From Sarcocystis neurona (Eukaryota; Apicomplexa; Conoidasida; Eucoccidiorida; Sarcocystidae), in assembly GCA_000727475.1 (NCBI GenBank), contig KL647292.1, positions 385,413 to 449,412 on the forward strand: a DNA stretch of 64,000 nt, in the 5' to 3' direction. Made by a program: the position numbers and the translations under genes. Below are positions 11,601 through 22,569 of this stretch, one piece after another. The notes beneath the pieces were generated by a model. That model saw only the letters and a list, made by a program, of their open reading frames with translations. It did not search any database and was not told where the DNA came from. Position 1 is the first letter of the stretch, and each line of letters opens with the position of its first letter.

Positions 11601-14600
11601 ATGCGAATGGAACCCGTGTGAGCGGCAGCAGGCTTCTGGGTCGAGCGCCTGCTGCACTTCGAGAGAAGCAGACAGCTGCGTCAAAGACGCTTGTTTAGAT
11701 GAGCAGCAGATTGCCCGTGCTGCTGTAGTTACCCCCCGCAGTGCCGCCACAGGCGCAAGCCCGGGCTACAGCGTAGCACAGATAAAGAAACATCAGCAGC
11801 GGAACGCGCAGCAGCAGGGCGACCAGCAGCAGCACGAGCAGCGACCGCGTTGGCTGCACCAGCAGGAGCAACACCCGCCGAAATGTGAGCAGAGGCAGGG
11901 GCAGCTGGGAGATTTTGAAGAAAGCGGCAGTGCTGCAGCATGCGATCGGAGTCGTTCTACAACCACTTTTTCAGCCCGTTCTGCTGCTGCGACTTTCCGT
12001 CTTCGCAGGGCTGCTGCTGCTGCTTCTCTTGCTGCTGCTGACGGCAGCCAGCTCTTATTACAGCAGCGGGCTCGACGGGGGGAACTCAACGACGCATCTG
12101 TCGCACCCAACACACTGCGCCAATCTGCTGCTGCTTCTCACTCCGCTGCCGCTGCTTCTCCTGGTGCAGCAGCTGCCGCGCTTGCTTATTCCTCGCCTTC
12201 TGGAGCAGACGAAGTAGCCACTTCCGCTTCGTATGCTGCTGCAGCTACTACTACCTCATTTCCTCCTCTTGTGAAAACGTGTTCCTCTCCCCCCCCTGCT
12301 TCCGAAATGGCTTTGCCTGCCGCAGCTGCAGCCGAGTCCCCTGCTTCCGAAATGGCTTCGTCTGCCGCAGCTGCAGCCGAGTCCGCCCCCCCTGCTGCTG
12401 CCTATCCTGTCTTTACGTGGCCTACTGCTGCACCTCCAGATGCTTCCACCTCTGCTGCTCGCACTGCTTCTCCGTCTGCGGCTCGTGCTGCAGCTGCAGG
12501 TGCTTCAACATTCCACGCTGCTGCTGACGCTGCTGTCTGCATGCCTACTGCAGCTGTAGATTGCGACTCCCAAGCTGCTGCCGCGCCTGCGGCACGAGCA
12601 ACGTCCGTCTTTCTCGCTGCTGGCGGTTGTGCTGCTGCCGCTTCGTGTGACCGTCGACGCGAGACGCCTTCGAGGCATAGAGGGGACAGCAACAGCGTCA
12701 TGCAGGTGGCCGCCAGAACCACCAGGATTGCTGTGAAGCTGGACAACTGCACCAGCGACAGCTGTGACCGCAGAAACCAGGGCGACAGCTACAGCAGCAG
12801 TGGCAACAAGACCAGCAGGAACAGCAGCGAAACCAACCCCGGCAGCAACGCGAGCACGAGCTGTAGCTGTGCTACCAGCAACAGCAACACCGTTAGCGAT
12901 AAGAGTAGCAGCAACAGCGGCAGCAGCAACAGCGGCAGCAGCAACAGCGGCAACAGCAACAGCGGCAACAGCAACAGCGGCAGCAGCAACAGCGGCAGCA
13001 GCAACAGCAGCAGCAGCAACAGCAGCAGCAGCAACAGCAGCAGCAGCAACAGCAGCAACAGCGGCAGCAGCAACAACGGCACCAGCAACAACGGCACCAG
13101 CAACAGGAGCAGCAACAACAGCGGCAGCAGCAAAAGTGCCAGCAGCCGTAGCACTGGCACGCACCGGAGCACAACCGCTGTCAATACGAAGTTGACAGAA
13201 TGGTGCAAGTCATCGTCTGCTTCCTCTTGTCTCTCTTGTTGCAATGTCTGCGGCTATGGTCCGGCTTCCTTCACGTGCAGCCGTCCTATGAAAAACAGGG
13301 ACAGCACTTTCTACGGGAGCAACAGCTGCTGTTTGGGCAGAAGCAGTTGCAGCAGCAGCAGTAGCCTGAGGGGGAGCAGCCCCCACAACAGCCGCAGCGT
13401 TGCGAGAAGCAGCAGCTTCGTAGGGGACTCACGTCCAAGAAGAGAAGGACAGGGTCCTGCAGCAAGTACAGCAGCAGCACTGCCCAGTTTACGCCGGCGC
13501 AGGGTGGTGGTAACTGTGTACACAGACGGTGCTTGTCCGAGTAATGGGCAACAGAGCGGAGCAGCAAGAGGAGGCGTAGGAGTTTTTTTCGGCTTCAACG
13601 ACCCTCGAAACATTTCCTGTCGCTTGCAGGGACAGCCTCAAACAAATCAACGTGCGGAGCTGCAGGCTGTGCTCAAGTGCCTGCAGCAGCTTAAGCGCTG
13701 GGAGGACGCGGGAAGAGGCATGTGGGGTCCTGCTGCGCCTGTTGCTGCGGATCAGCAAAAGAGTTGCTGCCTGGATTACTGCTGCTGCGCGCTGCGGCCA
13801 GCAGGCGACCGGGACGGCTGCGAGCAGAGGCGAACACCGGAGACCAACAGCAGCAGCAGTACGACAAGCAGCAGCAGAAGCGTGAGCAGCACGGCGATGA
13901 ACAGCGGCAAAAATGCGAGCACCTGCGTGGACAGCAGGACTAGTGGGCGCAGCGGTAGTTTGGAGAACAGCGCCAGTGTGAACAGTTCTACGAGCAGCAC
14001 CAGCAGCAGTGTGGATTCTGTTGAAAGTGTTCCGGCAGGCGTGCCCACGAATGCTGCTGGCAACGCGTGGGAAGAAGGAGAAGCAGCTGTTGATGTGACC
14101 GTCTCCCAACGACAGCCTGGCGCGATGAAGCAGCAGCAACAGCAGTTGAGCGAGCTGCAGCAACTTGATTTGTTGCAGACGAATGCTGCAGCTGCTGCAG
14201 CCCCCCAGCGCCATTGCTGCTGCTGCTGGTCGCACGACTTCAAAACAGAACGCAGTGACGGCACCACGGCAGCTGCGGCAGCGGCTGTTCCTCGTCTGCT
14301 CACTGGTCAGCCTCTGCGTGCGGCAAGAATAGGAAATGCTACTGCAGGTGGGAAGTGGAGCGGTAATTGCAGCCTGTGGCTGCCCGGGAAGACGGCGGTT
14401 GCTTCTGCGGGGAAGGGGCCGCAGCAGCAGCAGTTAACGCGCGCGCAGCAGGTGCTGCTGGCAACGAAGCGAGACGAAAAAGTTGCCAGATACGTGCATC
14501 CGAACCCTAGGGTGTACGTACACCAGCAGAGTGAGATGTCCGTACATCGCAAGTTTGGCGGGGCGTCTGTACAACAGAACAGCGGGTCAATTGTACAGCG

Positions 14601-16278
14601 AAACAGTGGGGTGTATGTATACCCGGAAGACGAGCTGATTGTGCAGATATGCAGCGATAGCGCATATGTGGTAAACTGTGTGACCTCATGGATGCAGCAG
14701 TGGAAGGCGAACAACTGGAAGAAAAAAGATCGAACTCCTGTTAAAAACCGTGATCTTCTGGAAGCTATCGACCTGCTCCTCTGCGGGAGAATACAAGGAA
14801 GTGTTGCCGCGGACGCTCTCGTGGAAGCTTCCGCCGTTCCTCTTGCTGCTGCTGCTTTTCCTGTCTCTGCAGAGTTACGACGAGTCGATGCTGCAGCTGT
14901 TGGCGCCGGTGCGGCCGCCGGAGAGGAGCGGCAGCAGAAGAAACGCAGAGTCACAAGTGTTGACGCTGAGGCAGCGCCTGGCGTGAGCACTTCTGCTGCT
15001 GCTGCTGCTGAAGCTGCTGTTTCTATTGGGCGTGCCACTATTTTGGCTTACGCTGGAGCTGCCGCAGGTGCAGCTGTTGACTGCGCTACTGAAGTGGAGG
15101 CTGGTGTGTCTGCAGCAGCTGCCGGTTCTGCGCTTCGTGCGGAGAACAGGAAGACAACTGACGAGATGTCTTGCATGCGTAGCGCCTCGTGCGAGTGTAC
15201 GGAAAAGCTAGACAGAGCCGGAGGAGCGCTCGACCCCCAGGGATCCATGCAAGAAGTTGCTGCAGCTGTTGCGTCAGCTGCTTGTGACAGGAGGACTGTG
15301 AAGTGCACCAGCAACAACGGACAAGTAGGTGCTGCTGCAGATTTGTCAGGCAAAAATAAGCATACAGGAGAAGCTGCTGCCACTACGGTTGCCTCGGGCG
15401 GGCCGGAGCCCAACTGCGACCCTCACGACACTGCTGCTGTTGCCGCTGCGGTTGCGTTGGAGCCCTGTGGAGACGTTCAAGACGCTGCCGGTGCTCCTGC
15501 CATGCAGCATGCAGATCTGCCAGCCGATCAGCAGCCTTTCTCAAAAAAGTACCTGGAACAGCGGCGTTGTGCGCACACCAGCAGCAGCACAAGCAGCACG
15601 TGTAGGAACAACTTCGTGGATACGAACGAAGGTCGTAAAGGGGGAGCCGCAACAGTGGATAGCCTTCAGAAAGGAAAACTCGAAGAAGACGAGGAGACCG
15701 TCTTGCACACACCGCTGTTGACGGAGCCTGCCTACGAGAAACAGGAGCACCAAAGAGAACAGCAGCAGCAGAGCCGACAGCGACGACAGCAGCAGAGCGG
15801 GCAGCGAGAGCAGCAGCAGCAGGACGGAAGACGACAGGCGCTGCATGAGTGCAGGCAGGAGCAACTGCAGATCAGGCAGCAGCTGCAGCATCTCCACGGG
15901 CAGAAGCAGCTGACCTGTGAACAGCTGCAGCAACGGTGGAAGTCCGGGTCGCTCGCGGAGCGGCAGCAGCGTGCGAGGCAGCAGCAACAGACAAACGAGA
16001 AGCGGCTCCTGGAGAGGCAGAAGGTCGTAGACGACGTGAAGCAGCGTAACGGCGCCCACGAGCTGTTTTTTAGCAGAGGGCTGCTGCTGCAGCCGCGTGC
16101 AGACACCCGCAGTTGTAGCACGCTCCGCGCTGCCGTTGCTACTTCGTCCTGCTGGGGAGGACCGGGCAAAATAGAATTTGTCCTTGTGAAGGGACATAGT
16201 GGCGTTGAAGGAAATGAAATGGCTGACCGGCTGGCATGTGCAGGCGCGCAGCTCCCGCTGAGTGAAGCGGAAGAGTAA
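8620..16278 (+). CDS. RNase H1-like protein split by low-complexity insertions
   Basis: Ribonuclease H type 1 cuts the RNA strand of RNA-DNA hybrids. A single 2,552-codon frame holds the family's blocks in order. These are VYTDGACPSNG (Asp1636) with NQRAEL (Glu1680), then ICSDSAYVV (Asp2013) with WKxxNWKKKDRTPVKNRDLLEAID, then FVLVKGHSGVEGNEMADRLA (His2526, Asp2536). All four acidic metal ligands and the catalytic His are kept. Glu1680 to Asp2013 is 333 residues and Asp2013 to Asp2536 is 523, against about 22 and 64 in a compact enzyme; the excess is Ala, Ser, Gln and Asn runs. Residues 1-1620 are almost wholly low-complexity and no hybrid-binding domain is visible. CAG/CTG tracts keep every frame open, so the ATG at 8620 and the absence of introns are not proven. 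CTG-type blocks (about 11990-12650 and 14800-15540) could be introns. The domain call is strong; the gene model is weak. Confidence 0.72.
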   Translation: MCLLRSSVHSSTLPSGLLPAIATGRLLLRDWLPLPTSLMLLRPPILLLAPRKFSIHAQESSGENFNDFSFVVYMCSIPYRHVLRLLEWRWCLHVMLLLHAAHSRKQYHRKATCSRTIYYFAFSVLTPSPPSSSTCVVASLVHTLSLHPQDLRACSACRTVAAPYFHTPALNWRPSTPATRQRCVSRGGAPAGETVAAPSAALFPPTSAFATPAVAATAAAAGITAAPGGTAVPPITAAAGALPTAATAEQAAAGPGKAAAKAGGVPTAELAVPATTPAAVCTRPPATAFFFVLPQHCLSRSVTCEEQRQRYGTVDAAKGWAATTSECTGRVLAACRSIIALQLPATRLVAVCTAAGALWWFAAGLLLLLLPQLRCRYGAHTRQREEATPKKNSSSCSRWCYPQDSTGNSSSRRRNTCSRSSRDSSTPPSSSHSRSTRSKGGPRSSWSSSSSGIGTERCSSAQSVRSPKRHISRCTSSSNGSSGSDGSDRHSTNWRPRTCRSACRCSSKEENTSGRQTYADSKDNRFLCRVKLLLPITACTGNDEENEKQVAGRRQSPECNASSDSYSSTDYRENGYGSARDRTRNGCSHSSSNSGSRGARSTSRASSRSRAASSNCSRRCRSNNKSRSRAVTFRKFLFYASVISTVETWRSEASAGAQVYFLYFQTPAAAACVWSSQAAAAAATSKSLCIQQLSARGLFPFLPTAATTAYTATGVASAFSSGAAAAALRIPATAALWPAAATAAWPTRARASDCRPPTAATRGQAAAAAVAAQPCGTRNGGAPFLSKATALSSFFGAATGIAAAAAAPAGIRIATPAPPAAAAQETEEEEAAIASAAVVAVAPTAAPAAASAVVATPAAVVVAPAAAASALRCMGIARDYAVERRYGTVHRRCVGAAESAAAGCKRGHQQLPLSHQASKHRAAQQRADVQNEAGVQQQQRTETQQQVDFQRIGEQRDKKKKKQQQQLEKKKEAGRQQQQQAAGTRVSAVDEHHACEWNPCERQQASGSSACCTSREADSCVKDACLDEQQIARAAVVTPRSAATGASPGYSVAQIKKHQQRNAQQQGDQQQHEQRPRWLHQQEQHPPKCEQRQGQLGDFEESGSAAACDRSRSTTTFSARSAAATFRLRRAAAAASLAAADGSQLLLQQRARRGELNDASVAPNTLRQSAAASHSAAAASPGAAAAALAYSSPSGADEVATSASYAAAATTTSFPPLVKTCSSPPPASEMALPAAAAAESPASEMASSAAAAAESAPPAAAYPVFTWPTAAPPDASTSAARTASPSAARAAAAGASTFHAAADAAVCMPTAAVDCDSQAAAAPAARATSVFLAAGGCAAAASCDRRRETPSRHRGDSNSVMQVAARTTRIAVKLDNCTSDSCDRRNQGDSYSSSGNKTSRNSSETNPGSNASTSCSCATSNSNTVSDKSSSNSGSSNSGSSNSGNSNSGNSNSGSSNSGSSNSSSSNSSSSNSSSSNSSNSGSSNNGTSNNGTSNRSSNNSGSSKSASSRSTGTHRSTTAVNTKLTEWCKSSSASSCLSCCNVCGYGPASFTCSRPMKNRDSTFYGSNSCCLGRSSCSSSSSLRGSSPHNSRSVARSSSFVGDSRPRREGQGPAASTAAALPSLRRRRVVVTVYTDGACPSNGQQSGAARGGVGVFFGFNDPRNISCRLQGQPQTNQRAELQAVLKCLQQLKRWEDAGRGMWGPAAPVAADQQKSCCLDYCCCALRPAGDRDGCEQRRTPETNSSSSTTSSSRSVSSTAMNSGKNASTCVDSRTSGRSGSLENSASVNSSTSSTSSSVDSVESVPAGVPTNAAGNAWEEGEAAVDVTVSQRQPGAMKQQQQQLSELQQLDLLQTNAAAAAAPQRHCCCCWSHDFKTERSDGTTAAAAAAVPRLLTGQPLRAARIGNATAGGKWSGNCSLWLPGKTAVASAGKGPQQQQLTRAQQVLLATKRDEKVARYVHPNPRVYVHQQSEMSVHRKFGGASVQQNSGSIVQRNSGVYVYPEDELIVQICSDSAYVVNCVTSWMQQWKANNWKKKDRTPVKNRDLLEAIDLLLCGRIQGSVAADALVEASAVPLAAAAFPVSAELRRVDAAAVGAGAAAGEERQQKKRRVTSVDAEAAPGVSTSAAAAAEAAVSIGRATILAYAGAAAGAAVDCATEVEAGVSAAAAGSALRAENRKTTDEMSCMRSASCECTEKLDRAGGALDPQGSMQEVAAAVASAACDRRTVKCTSNNGQVGAAADLSGKNKHTGEAAATTVASGGPEPNCDPHDTAAVAAAVALEPCGDVQDAAGAPAMQHADLPADQQPFSKKYLEQRRCAHTSSSTSSTCRNNFVDTNEGRKGGAATVDSLQKGKLEEDEETVLHTPLLTEPAYEKQEHQREQQQQSRQRRQQQSGQREQQQQDGRRQALHECRQEQLQIRQQLQHLHGQKQLTCEQLQQRWKSGSLAERQQRARQQQQTNEKRLLERQKVVDDVKQRNGAHELFFSRGLLLQPRADTRSCSTLRAAVATSSCWGGPGKIEFVLVKGHSGVEGNEMADRLACAGAQLPLSEAEE
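12296..12390 (+). repeat. 45-bp in-frame tandem repeat in the RNase H frame
   Basis: Two adjacent 45-bp units, at about 12301 and 12346, encode near-identical 15-residue blocks (PASEMALPAAAAAES and PASEMASSAAAAAES). The copies differ by few bases, so the duplication is more recent than the surrounding degenerate triplets. Confidence 0.8.
12898..13130 (+). repeat. Ser/Asn/Gly-coding AGC-AAC-GGC array
   Basis: A nearly pure array of AGC, AAC and GGC codons within the RNase H frame gives repeated SSNSG-like units. It ends about 370 bp before the first RNase H block. The other frames read as Ala or Gln runs. Confidence 0.8.
13705..14632 (+). other. Insertion 1 within the RNase H domain
   Basis: About 310 codons separate the RAEL helix from the strand carrying Asp2013. 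The insert is rich in Ser, Ala, Gln and Thr. Its end has a diverged short repeat of Val-containing blocks (VYVHQQSE, MSVHRKFG, ASVQQNSG, SIVQRNSG, VYVYPEDE) that leads directly into the core strand. The frame is kept. It could instead be an intron with length divisible by three, but I found no donor and acceptor pair in matching phase at the edges. Confidence 0.6.
14806..16164 (+). other. Insertion 2 within the RNase H domain
   Basis: About 450 codons separate the NRDLLEAID helix from the FVLVKGHSG block. The first half is Ala/Val-rich with CTG-type triplets; the second is Gln/Arg-rich with CAG-type triplets (EQQQQSRQRRQQQ). The frame is kept. The CTG-type half resembles intronic repeat in the E3 ligase gene of this window, so an intron in part of this interval is a real alternative. 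Confidence 0.55.
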
Positions 16279-16727
16279 ATGCTGCTGCTCTTGTGGCTGT
16301 CGCCGTCGCCACTGTAACCGCTGCTGCTGCTGGTTCTAAGGTGCTGCTGCTGCTGTTTCTGCGGGTGTACGTTGCTGCAGACTACACAGAAGTCAGCAGC
16401 CCGCTCCGAGAGGCAAGCGAGGACTGTGCAGCACATCCCTGCCACGTTTGACTGCATAAAAAAATATTTGGGCGGTTTTTTTCACGGGCACGTCTGTCAA
16501 TGGGAACGTTCAAACACATTAATCGATAGTGTTTATCTGCGTTCCAGTCTCTGTATAGGAATTTGCGTTAGCACGTGTGAGTCAGCAGCAGGTGTGTGTC
16601 AACGTGTACTGGACCATACGTGTTTACATATGTGATTTATGTGTCTATCAGTACGTACATATCCAGGTTTTTACAGGAGGTACAGCGTGTGCCTGCATCT
16701 GCTTCTACGTCTGTGTGCAGGCCGTAT

Positions 16728-16750
16728 ACATGTGTGTGTGTGTGTGTGCG
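16728..16750. repeat. TG microsatellite
   Basis: A run of TG dinucleotides following TATACATG. Confidence 0.7.
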
Positions 16751-17559
16751 TTTCACTCTTCCCAAGGACAGTGTGAGCCTATATACGCGTATAAGCGTTT
16801 TTACGTACGCCTGTGTCCACGCATTTGTGGCATTATCAGTGCCGGTGTCTAGATGGAGGGGAAGCACGTCACTTGGAAGAAACAAGGGTCTGTAGAGACT
16901 GTAGACTGAACGTGTGCGGCAGGGGGAAAAGCATCCGTTTTTTCAAACGTTGTCCTTTGTATAGGTGCGACTTCGGAGATCTTCACTTGTCCAAATTTAT
17001 GTGGTTGTACACTCTCACTACACGTACGAACATCGACGTGTAGACAGAGAACAGACAACACGTTTGCGTGATGTGTAACCTGAAGAGTATCAAGCAAGTG
17101 ACTTGGTCTTGGGTCCAGGACCAGCATTCATAGAAGCGTGTATCTTTTCTTCCTCCCTCCTACACACGTAATTATATGTGTAGTTCTGGATGAGTGAAAC
17201 CTCTACATACATGTGCTACGTATGCACATGAGCACTCTATACACCCGTGTAGTCTGGGAAGTGCTGAACGTGTCTTTTCTGGATGCGTATGCCTCTTTTG
17301 AGCTGGAATAGACAGCATAAAATCAGAAAAAGCACACTTACGTATACACGGAGGCGGAAGGAGAGAGCTGCCTTCACAGGAGTGCGAATCTTAAAACGCG
17401 CTGCTGAGCTCGTTGGGGAGAAGCCTGAACGCCGCTGCTGGTGCTGCAGCGTCACGCAGTTCTCCTGCAGTCGCGTAGAACGATGGTCAAGAAATAGAAA
17501 AGGTGCTGCTGTGCTCTTGAGCAGCATGACCCAGATGCTACTGCTTCCGCTGACTGCAG

Positions 17560-17900
17560 TAGTTAGGAGGAATCCTGCTACAAGTGATACCCCTGCTACC
17601 ACTACTACTGTTACTAATACTTCGCTAATGGCGTCTAGGGCTTGTGCAGGGAGATCCGCCGGCAACCAGGTATACAGCAGTCACATGACAACAGCGTGCT
17701 TTCGAAAAGCAATCGATAAAGGAGGTGCTCCGTTGCTGCTTAACAGGTCTCACATGAGTAATTGTGCTTGTCGCTCTAATTCTGTTACCACCTAGACTAC
17801 TGTCACATTCATTGGTCGTACAGCTCCCGCTAATAAATATTGCTACCTCGTACATGTGCACCTGGTACTAGCACCGCTAAAATTACTAGTGCCGGAACTT
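17560..17900 (+). repeat. Degenerate ACT-type triplet tract
   Basis: Interspersed ACT, GCT, GTT and ACC triplets, densest at about 17575-17630, would read in one frame as a Thr/Ala-rich stretch (ATSDTPATTTTVTNTS). A weaker patch lies at about 17862-17900. The same style recurs at 22570-22990 and, inverted, at 58078-58265. Confidence 0.6.
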
Positions 17901-19429
17901 TTTGTATTTTTATAAGACCCCACGACAACTCGTGTAAGTGTGTAATTGCGTTGAGGAACGCAGTAACGTGACATCTATCATATATCACTGGGAGACTGCT
18001 GCATTTAAAGCCGTGCTGCGCAGTTTTTGTCAGTGGACTTCGTACCTGTGCATAACGACACAGAGCCGAACATTATATATACATGCACACGTACGTTGAG
18101 GGTTTACTTTCATCCACGCGTGCACACAAGTGCCTCGCAGTACAGGCTTACAGTGTAGGGAATGCAGTGTCGTTTCACACAACTAAGTGGCAGCTCCACG
18201 GCATCCTACGTAGACACATCCATTCTTGGAACGCACATCAGTATAGACATACACACATTTAAACTTTTTCAATTTCACTTCTTTATGGTAGCCACGATGG
18301 GGGCGACACCTACCACAGAGCTCAGGCTACGCGGTAGCCCCTCTTTTAGGAACTTACGCCCACCCAGGTAGGTACAGGTGTCACTTCGTAGACGCACAGG
18401 TGATCTCCAGTGTGCCTCTCTTTGAAGCAGCACGAATAGGGTAAGTCTGCCATTATATCTACCTGTGTAGAGGTGGACGGCGATCCATGCAACTGTCCCT
18501 GTTCACGGCAACGTCCAATTTAAAGACCAGCTTATCCGTGGCTGCTGTCATCTGGCCTATATTCAAGCATTTCCCGCTGCAATAAACTAGCAGCGGCGGC
18601 CGTGCCTCTTGCAGGTTTAGCAGGATGAGTATCAGTCGAGTACGGGCATCTGCGGAGCTATTTAACGTGTCGCACTAATGCGTAGGTGCGTGTGTATCAC
18701 ATTCTTCTCTCGCATCTCATTTCAGAGCCGCTGGAAAGAACCACTTGTCCTGTGCTATATGCCGCCGCTTCTAGATTTTAGAGAAGACAACAAGTGCTTT
18801 TTCAGTCTGGCCGCGGGACTGCGCTAATCTCAAAGAGGCCCCCCTTGCAGAAAATACGTCACCGCAATAAAACTCTCATCTTCATTTCAGGGGTCACCAC
18901 AACCTGGCTACGCTGATACTACATCCACCTTTATACCACCCGTTGAGCACCTCATGTCAGTCAAATGAAACTGTGCCTTACCCTGCTCGCTGAGAACGTC
19001 ACTTCAGGGGGAAATGGCCACTGATACCCCGTGTCCTGCGTCGCTCGCCTACGTACGGTACGCGAAAAAGATAAACAAGGCAGCTCTAACGTTCCTTGAA
19101 AGCAGCTGAACAGAAGTGCACTCGCTGTACGTTTGCCACATTCAGTGTCACTTCATAACTCTGTAAAATATCGCTACAGTCCTTCTGCCGTGTCAGGCGG
19201 CATGCCACCTTGAACATTACCTGTCCACGCGGGACGTTGATTCCATCTTTAGAAGTAGAATTGTCTCCTGTGTCACGAAAAAACAGGCGCATCAGTTTTC
19301 TTCCGATGACGAGAGGCACGCGACCATCCGGAAAGTGGAACTCTTATCTGCACCGGCAGCAAGCCACCAAGTGGTCCTGCGCGCTAAAAGCGCCGTGTAT
19401 TCCACGTGGCCTATATACACGGCTGCAGC

Positions 19430-19605
19430 TAGTGTTCACATATCAAAGCAGCCGCAGAATTTACGGAGGGAGAGAGAGGCGGTGCGGATATGCGTGAGCT
19501 TGACGCAGTTCAGCTCACACTCACGTATCAAAGCATCCGCAAAACTATACAGAGGGACAGAGAGACGGTGCACATGTGCGTGGGCTTCACGCCGTTTCAC
19601 CCCTT
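19430..19605. repeat. 85-bp direct duplication
   Basis: TATCAAAGCA starts at 19441 and 19526. Each copy continues with CCGCA, a GAG-rich segment and CGGTGC. The copies are diverged. Confidence 0.7.
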
Positions 19606-22569
19606 TCCGTGGCCTGCCTTTTTGTTGAGCTTTGCCGTCTCAAGAAAACGAGTCACACGCATGACGAGTTAAATACACGAAAAACTACCTCTCTGTGTGA
19701 CCTACCTGTGCAGATTTTGTGAACCCGCTTGAACGCTGTAGCCAAAGCAGCAGCTGCACCACTAAAACAACAGCGCACAGAACATGGCTATTCAATCTTG
19801 TACGCCGCTATCGCTCTACCTTCGTCATATGCACGCGTCCACGATCGCGTGCGACTTCCTTAGGACTTTCTTTTCTTCCTCTTTATCTCTCTGGTTCTCC
19901 TACTACTGTCTATAAGCATGTTCTTCCACTTTAAATTGGTTTTGTGTCCCCTACGTAGATAAATGTAAGCGGAGTCAGTACTGCATCACAGACAAAAGTC
20001 TTGCCATGCACATCTGTCAACCTGCCCCACGCTGGTTTTCTCTCCATACACTGCGTAGACATGCCCACCGATGCGTGTGTGCCTCCGTCACTCGCCCTCT
20101 CTGCCATCTGCGTCGAAGACACACGACACATGCACAACAAATTGCATAATTCTTCTTTTCCCTTCCTGTAGGAAAGTGCCGAAGGGTTAGAGCGCTCCAC
20201 GGAGGCTCGCATGTCTGCACATGAGAGGACTTGACGGCCTCGATGCGTCTCACGGGTTCCTGCACGACACAGAATTGTCTGCGTTTACTTGTGTACACAT
20301 CCGGAAAGACAGAGTTACGCGCAGATGCGTGTGTGATATATTCTCTGTTTTCGTGAGAGGCAAGCAATGCAGTATCAGTGCGTCGTTCGCCACAATTGCT
20401 CCATCTACACCGTAGGTGAATATGTGTCTCAAGTACCTTTCAGGGACATACGGATACGTAGAAAATCTCGCATAATCAGGCAGCCTTCCTGTGCGGTTGA
20501 TCTCTAAACTGTGTGACTACTACTCCAGACCTGTCATCTCGAGACCAAAGGTGCCGGGCTTTGTGCTCTTTCGCGGCGTTAGATTGGTGCGTTACTACGT
20601 AGGCGAGAAGAGCTACAGTATGTCACCTTGGCTAGACATCCGTCTGCAGCGATTCAGCGTAGTGCATTGAATGCATACTGGCGTGCCCGGCAGGCGTGCT
20701 ACGCTTGTGCGAAATGACGTAGGCATATACATACTCGTGTGCCCCTCCGCTACATACGACTGCGCGGTTCCATCGCGTAGGTACAGTCACACACAAGAGA
20801 GCACGGTCTGTCTTCACTGGGAGTGTGTGCATGTATGCACTTGCTGAGCAGAGTGGCCTGCACTGACACAAATCCATTAATGCACGTATGCTAATTCTAC
20901 GCTGCACTAAAAGACTGCAGGCTTCCACGTGTGCAAATGTAAAAATACAGTGGAAATGTGACAGTTTTTATATGGCAACGCCGTAGCACATGGTGTCGTA
21001 AGATGAAAGACTTCAATGCGGTTAGTGTCAAGCGTAGTCTTACGCGGAGATAGACGATGAGACGAATCCACACCAAGTATTAAAATGGTACACGTGTACA
21101 TATGTATCCGTATACGCGAAGCCCACCACACCTATCCCCAAGAGCACACTCCGTATGTACTGTCCGTTTCAAGACAAAATCCCGTCTTTCACGTGTTGCC
21201 AATGGCGGCCATTCCATGATCGGAGCTTCATATGCTGCTTCACGCTGCAATTGCAACTAATTGTAAGAAGTACTATTTTCTCCACGTCCCAGTGCTGTTG
21301 CTACAGCCGGTGCAAGGTTTGTTAGTGTTGCATTTCCGGGTTGTCTCGTGAGGGAGAGACTGAACTACAGCATTTCACTCGTACGTGTACTGCATTTGCT
21401 GCCGCTACTGTTGGTTCTGCTGCTCTTGCTGCTTGGTCATCTCCTGCTGGTGCTGTTGCTCCAGCTGCTCGGGCTCCCTGCCGCTGACGGTACTGTCCTT
21501 GGAACTGTTGCAGCCACCCGTTGTGGCGCTCCTCAATTCAGCTGAGGCTGCTGGGTGTGTCACACTACACTTCTCGCTAGTGCTGCGACTCCGAAACGGA
21601 ACACGCCGTCACAGGCTACACCACGGGGACTGTAATGTGTCGGCGCAGCTAGCTGGTGGCACATAGGAGCGTTCCCCATTAAAGTGGTGCTGCTTGGGGG
21701 AAAAGCACAACAAAGTATCGCTTCTCCTTCCTGGTATGCTGCGCAGGGTCTCTGTGATGGTGTTTTTACCCTGGTACCGTGCGTGTTATACTGCGCTGTT
21801 CCTGCAGTCGTGTGGTCACTTCTTACTCCCAGCAGAACAACATCGGCTGCGGCTGTGGAGGCGCGGACGCGGCTCCAGTCGCCGGTGGGGCGGCCGCATC
21901 AGCATTCCTGGATTTCAGCTGTAACGCGTGGAAGGAGCTGAACCATATGTAAATGCGTAAGCGACTGGCTTGTATCTTCAACTCTCGTGATATCGCGCAT
22001 CGTGCGTGACCGTGTGTTTGCGGGCGGCAGCGTGCGGATATTCGATCCTCTTACAGAGCCACAGGACCCGAGAGGAACCAACAGCACCACGAAACGAGCT
22101 TTGTTCTCCAGACCACATCAGCAAATGTGTTGCTCAGAGAAGAACACGTCTATGCAGATGGATCCAGCAGGCTGTCTTAGAGCGTGTACGTGTGCCCGTA
22201 GGTGCCTCTGTGTGTTCAATATTCGAAAAATGTCCACGAGTAACTAGCGTAGATTCTCAGCGCCACAATCCCCGCTTCCCCATATCTGTCCTCGCCGAGC
22301 CCCACAGCGCTGCAGTAGTCGACGCTTGTAGAGATAATTAGACATTTGTGCACGCATCATTGGTCTCACCTACGTAAGCGTATCATCAGGGTGGGATTCC
22401 TCTTGGTGCCACAAGGCCGGTCGTGCAGAATTGATGTCACTGCTGCTCTGCGCGTTTGTCACTAGGACTCGAACTGCTTCTTTAAACTTTGTTTGCCGTA
22501 CTAGTAGAGCATCCAGATTTTAGGAGACTGAGATAGTTCGAGGCTTACTGCGAAGCATACGTTTCGCAC

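Larger units (their letters stand above)
8190..16360. repeat. CAG/CTG triplet-repeat domain with orientation switches
   Basis: Interrupted triplet tracts fill this interval. The plus strand reads mostly CTG at about 8190-8450, CAG at 9200-11900, CTG at 11990-12650, CAG at 12670-13480, mixed in the RNase H inserts, CTG at 14800-15540, CAG at 15560-16130 and CTG after the stop. Because CAG, AGC, GCA and their complements contain no stop, long frames are open on both strands (for example minus 12505-13164); these are shadows. Confidence 0.85.

Noticed and set aside
12505..13244. Long minus-strand frames reading as Ala, Leu or Cys runs
   Set aside because: They are complements of the CAG/AGC arrays in the RNase H frame; such arrays lack stops in all six frames.
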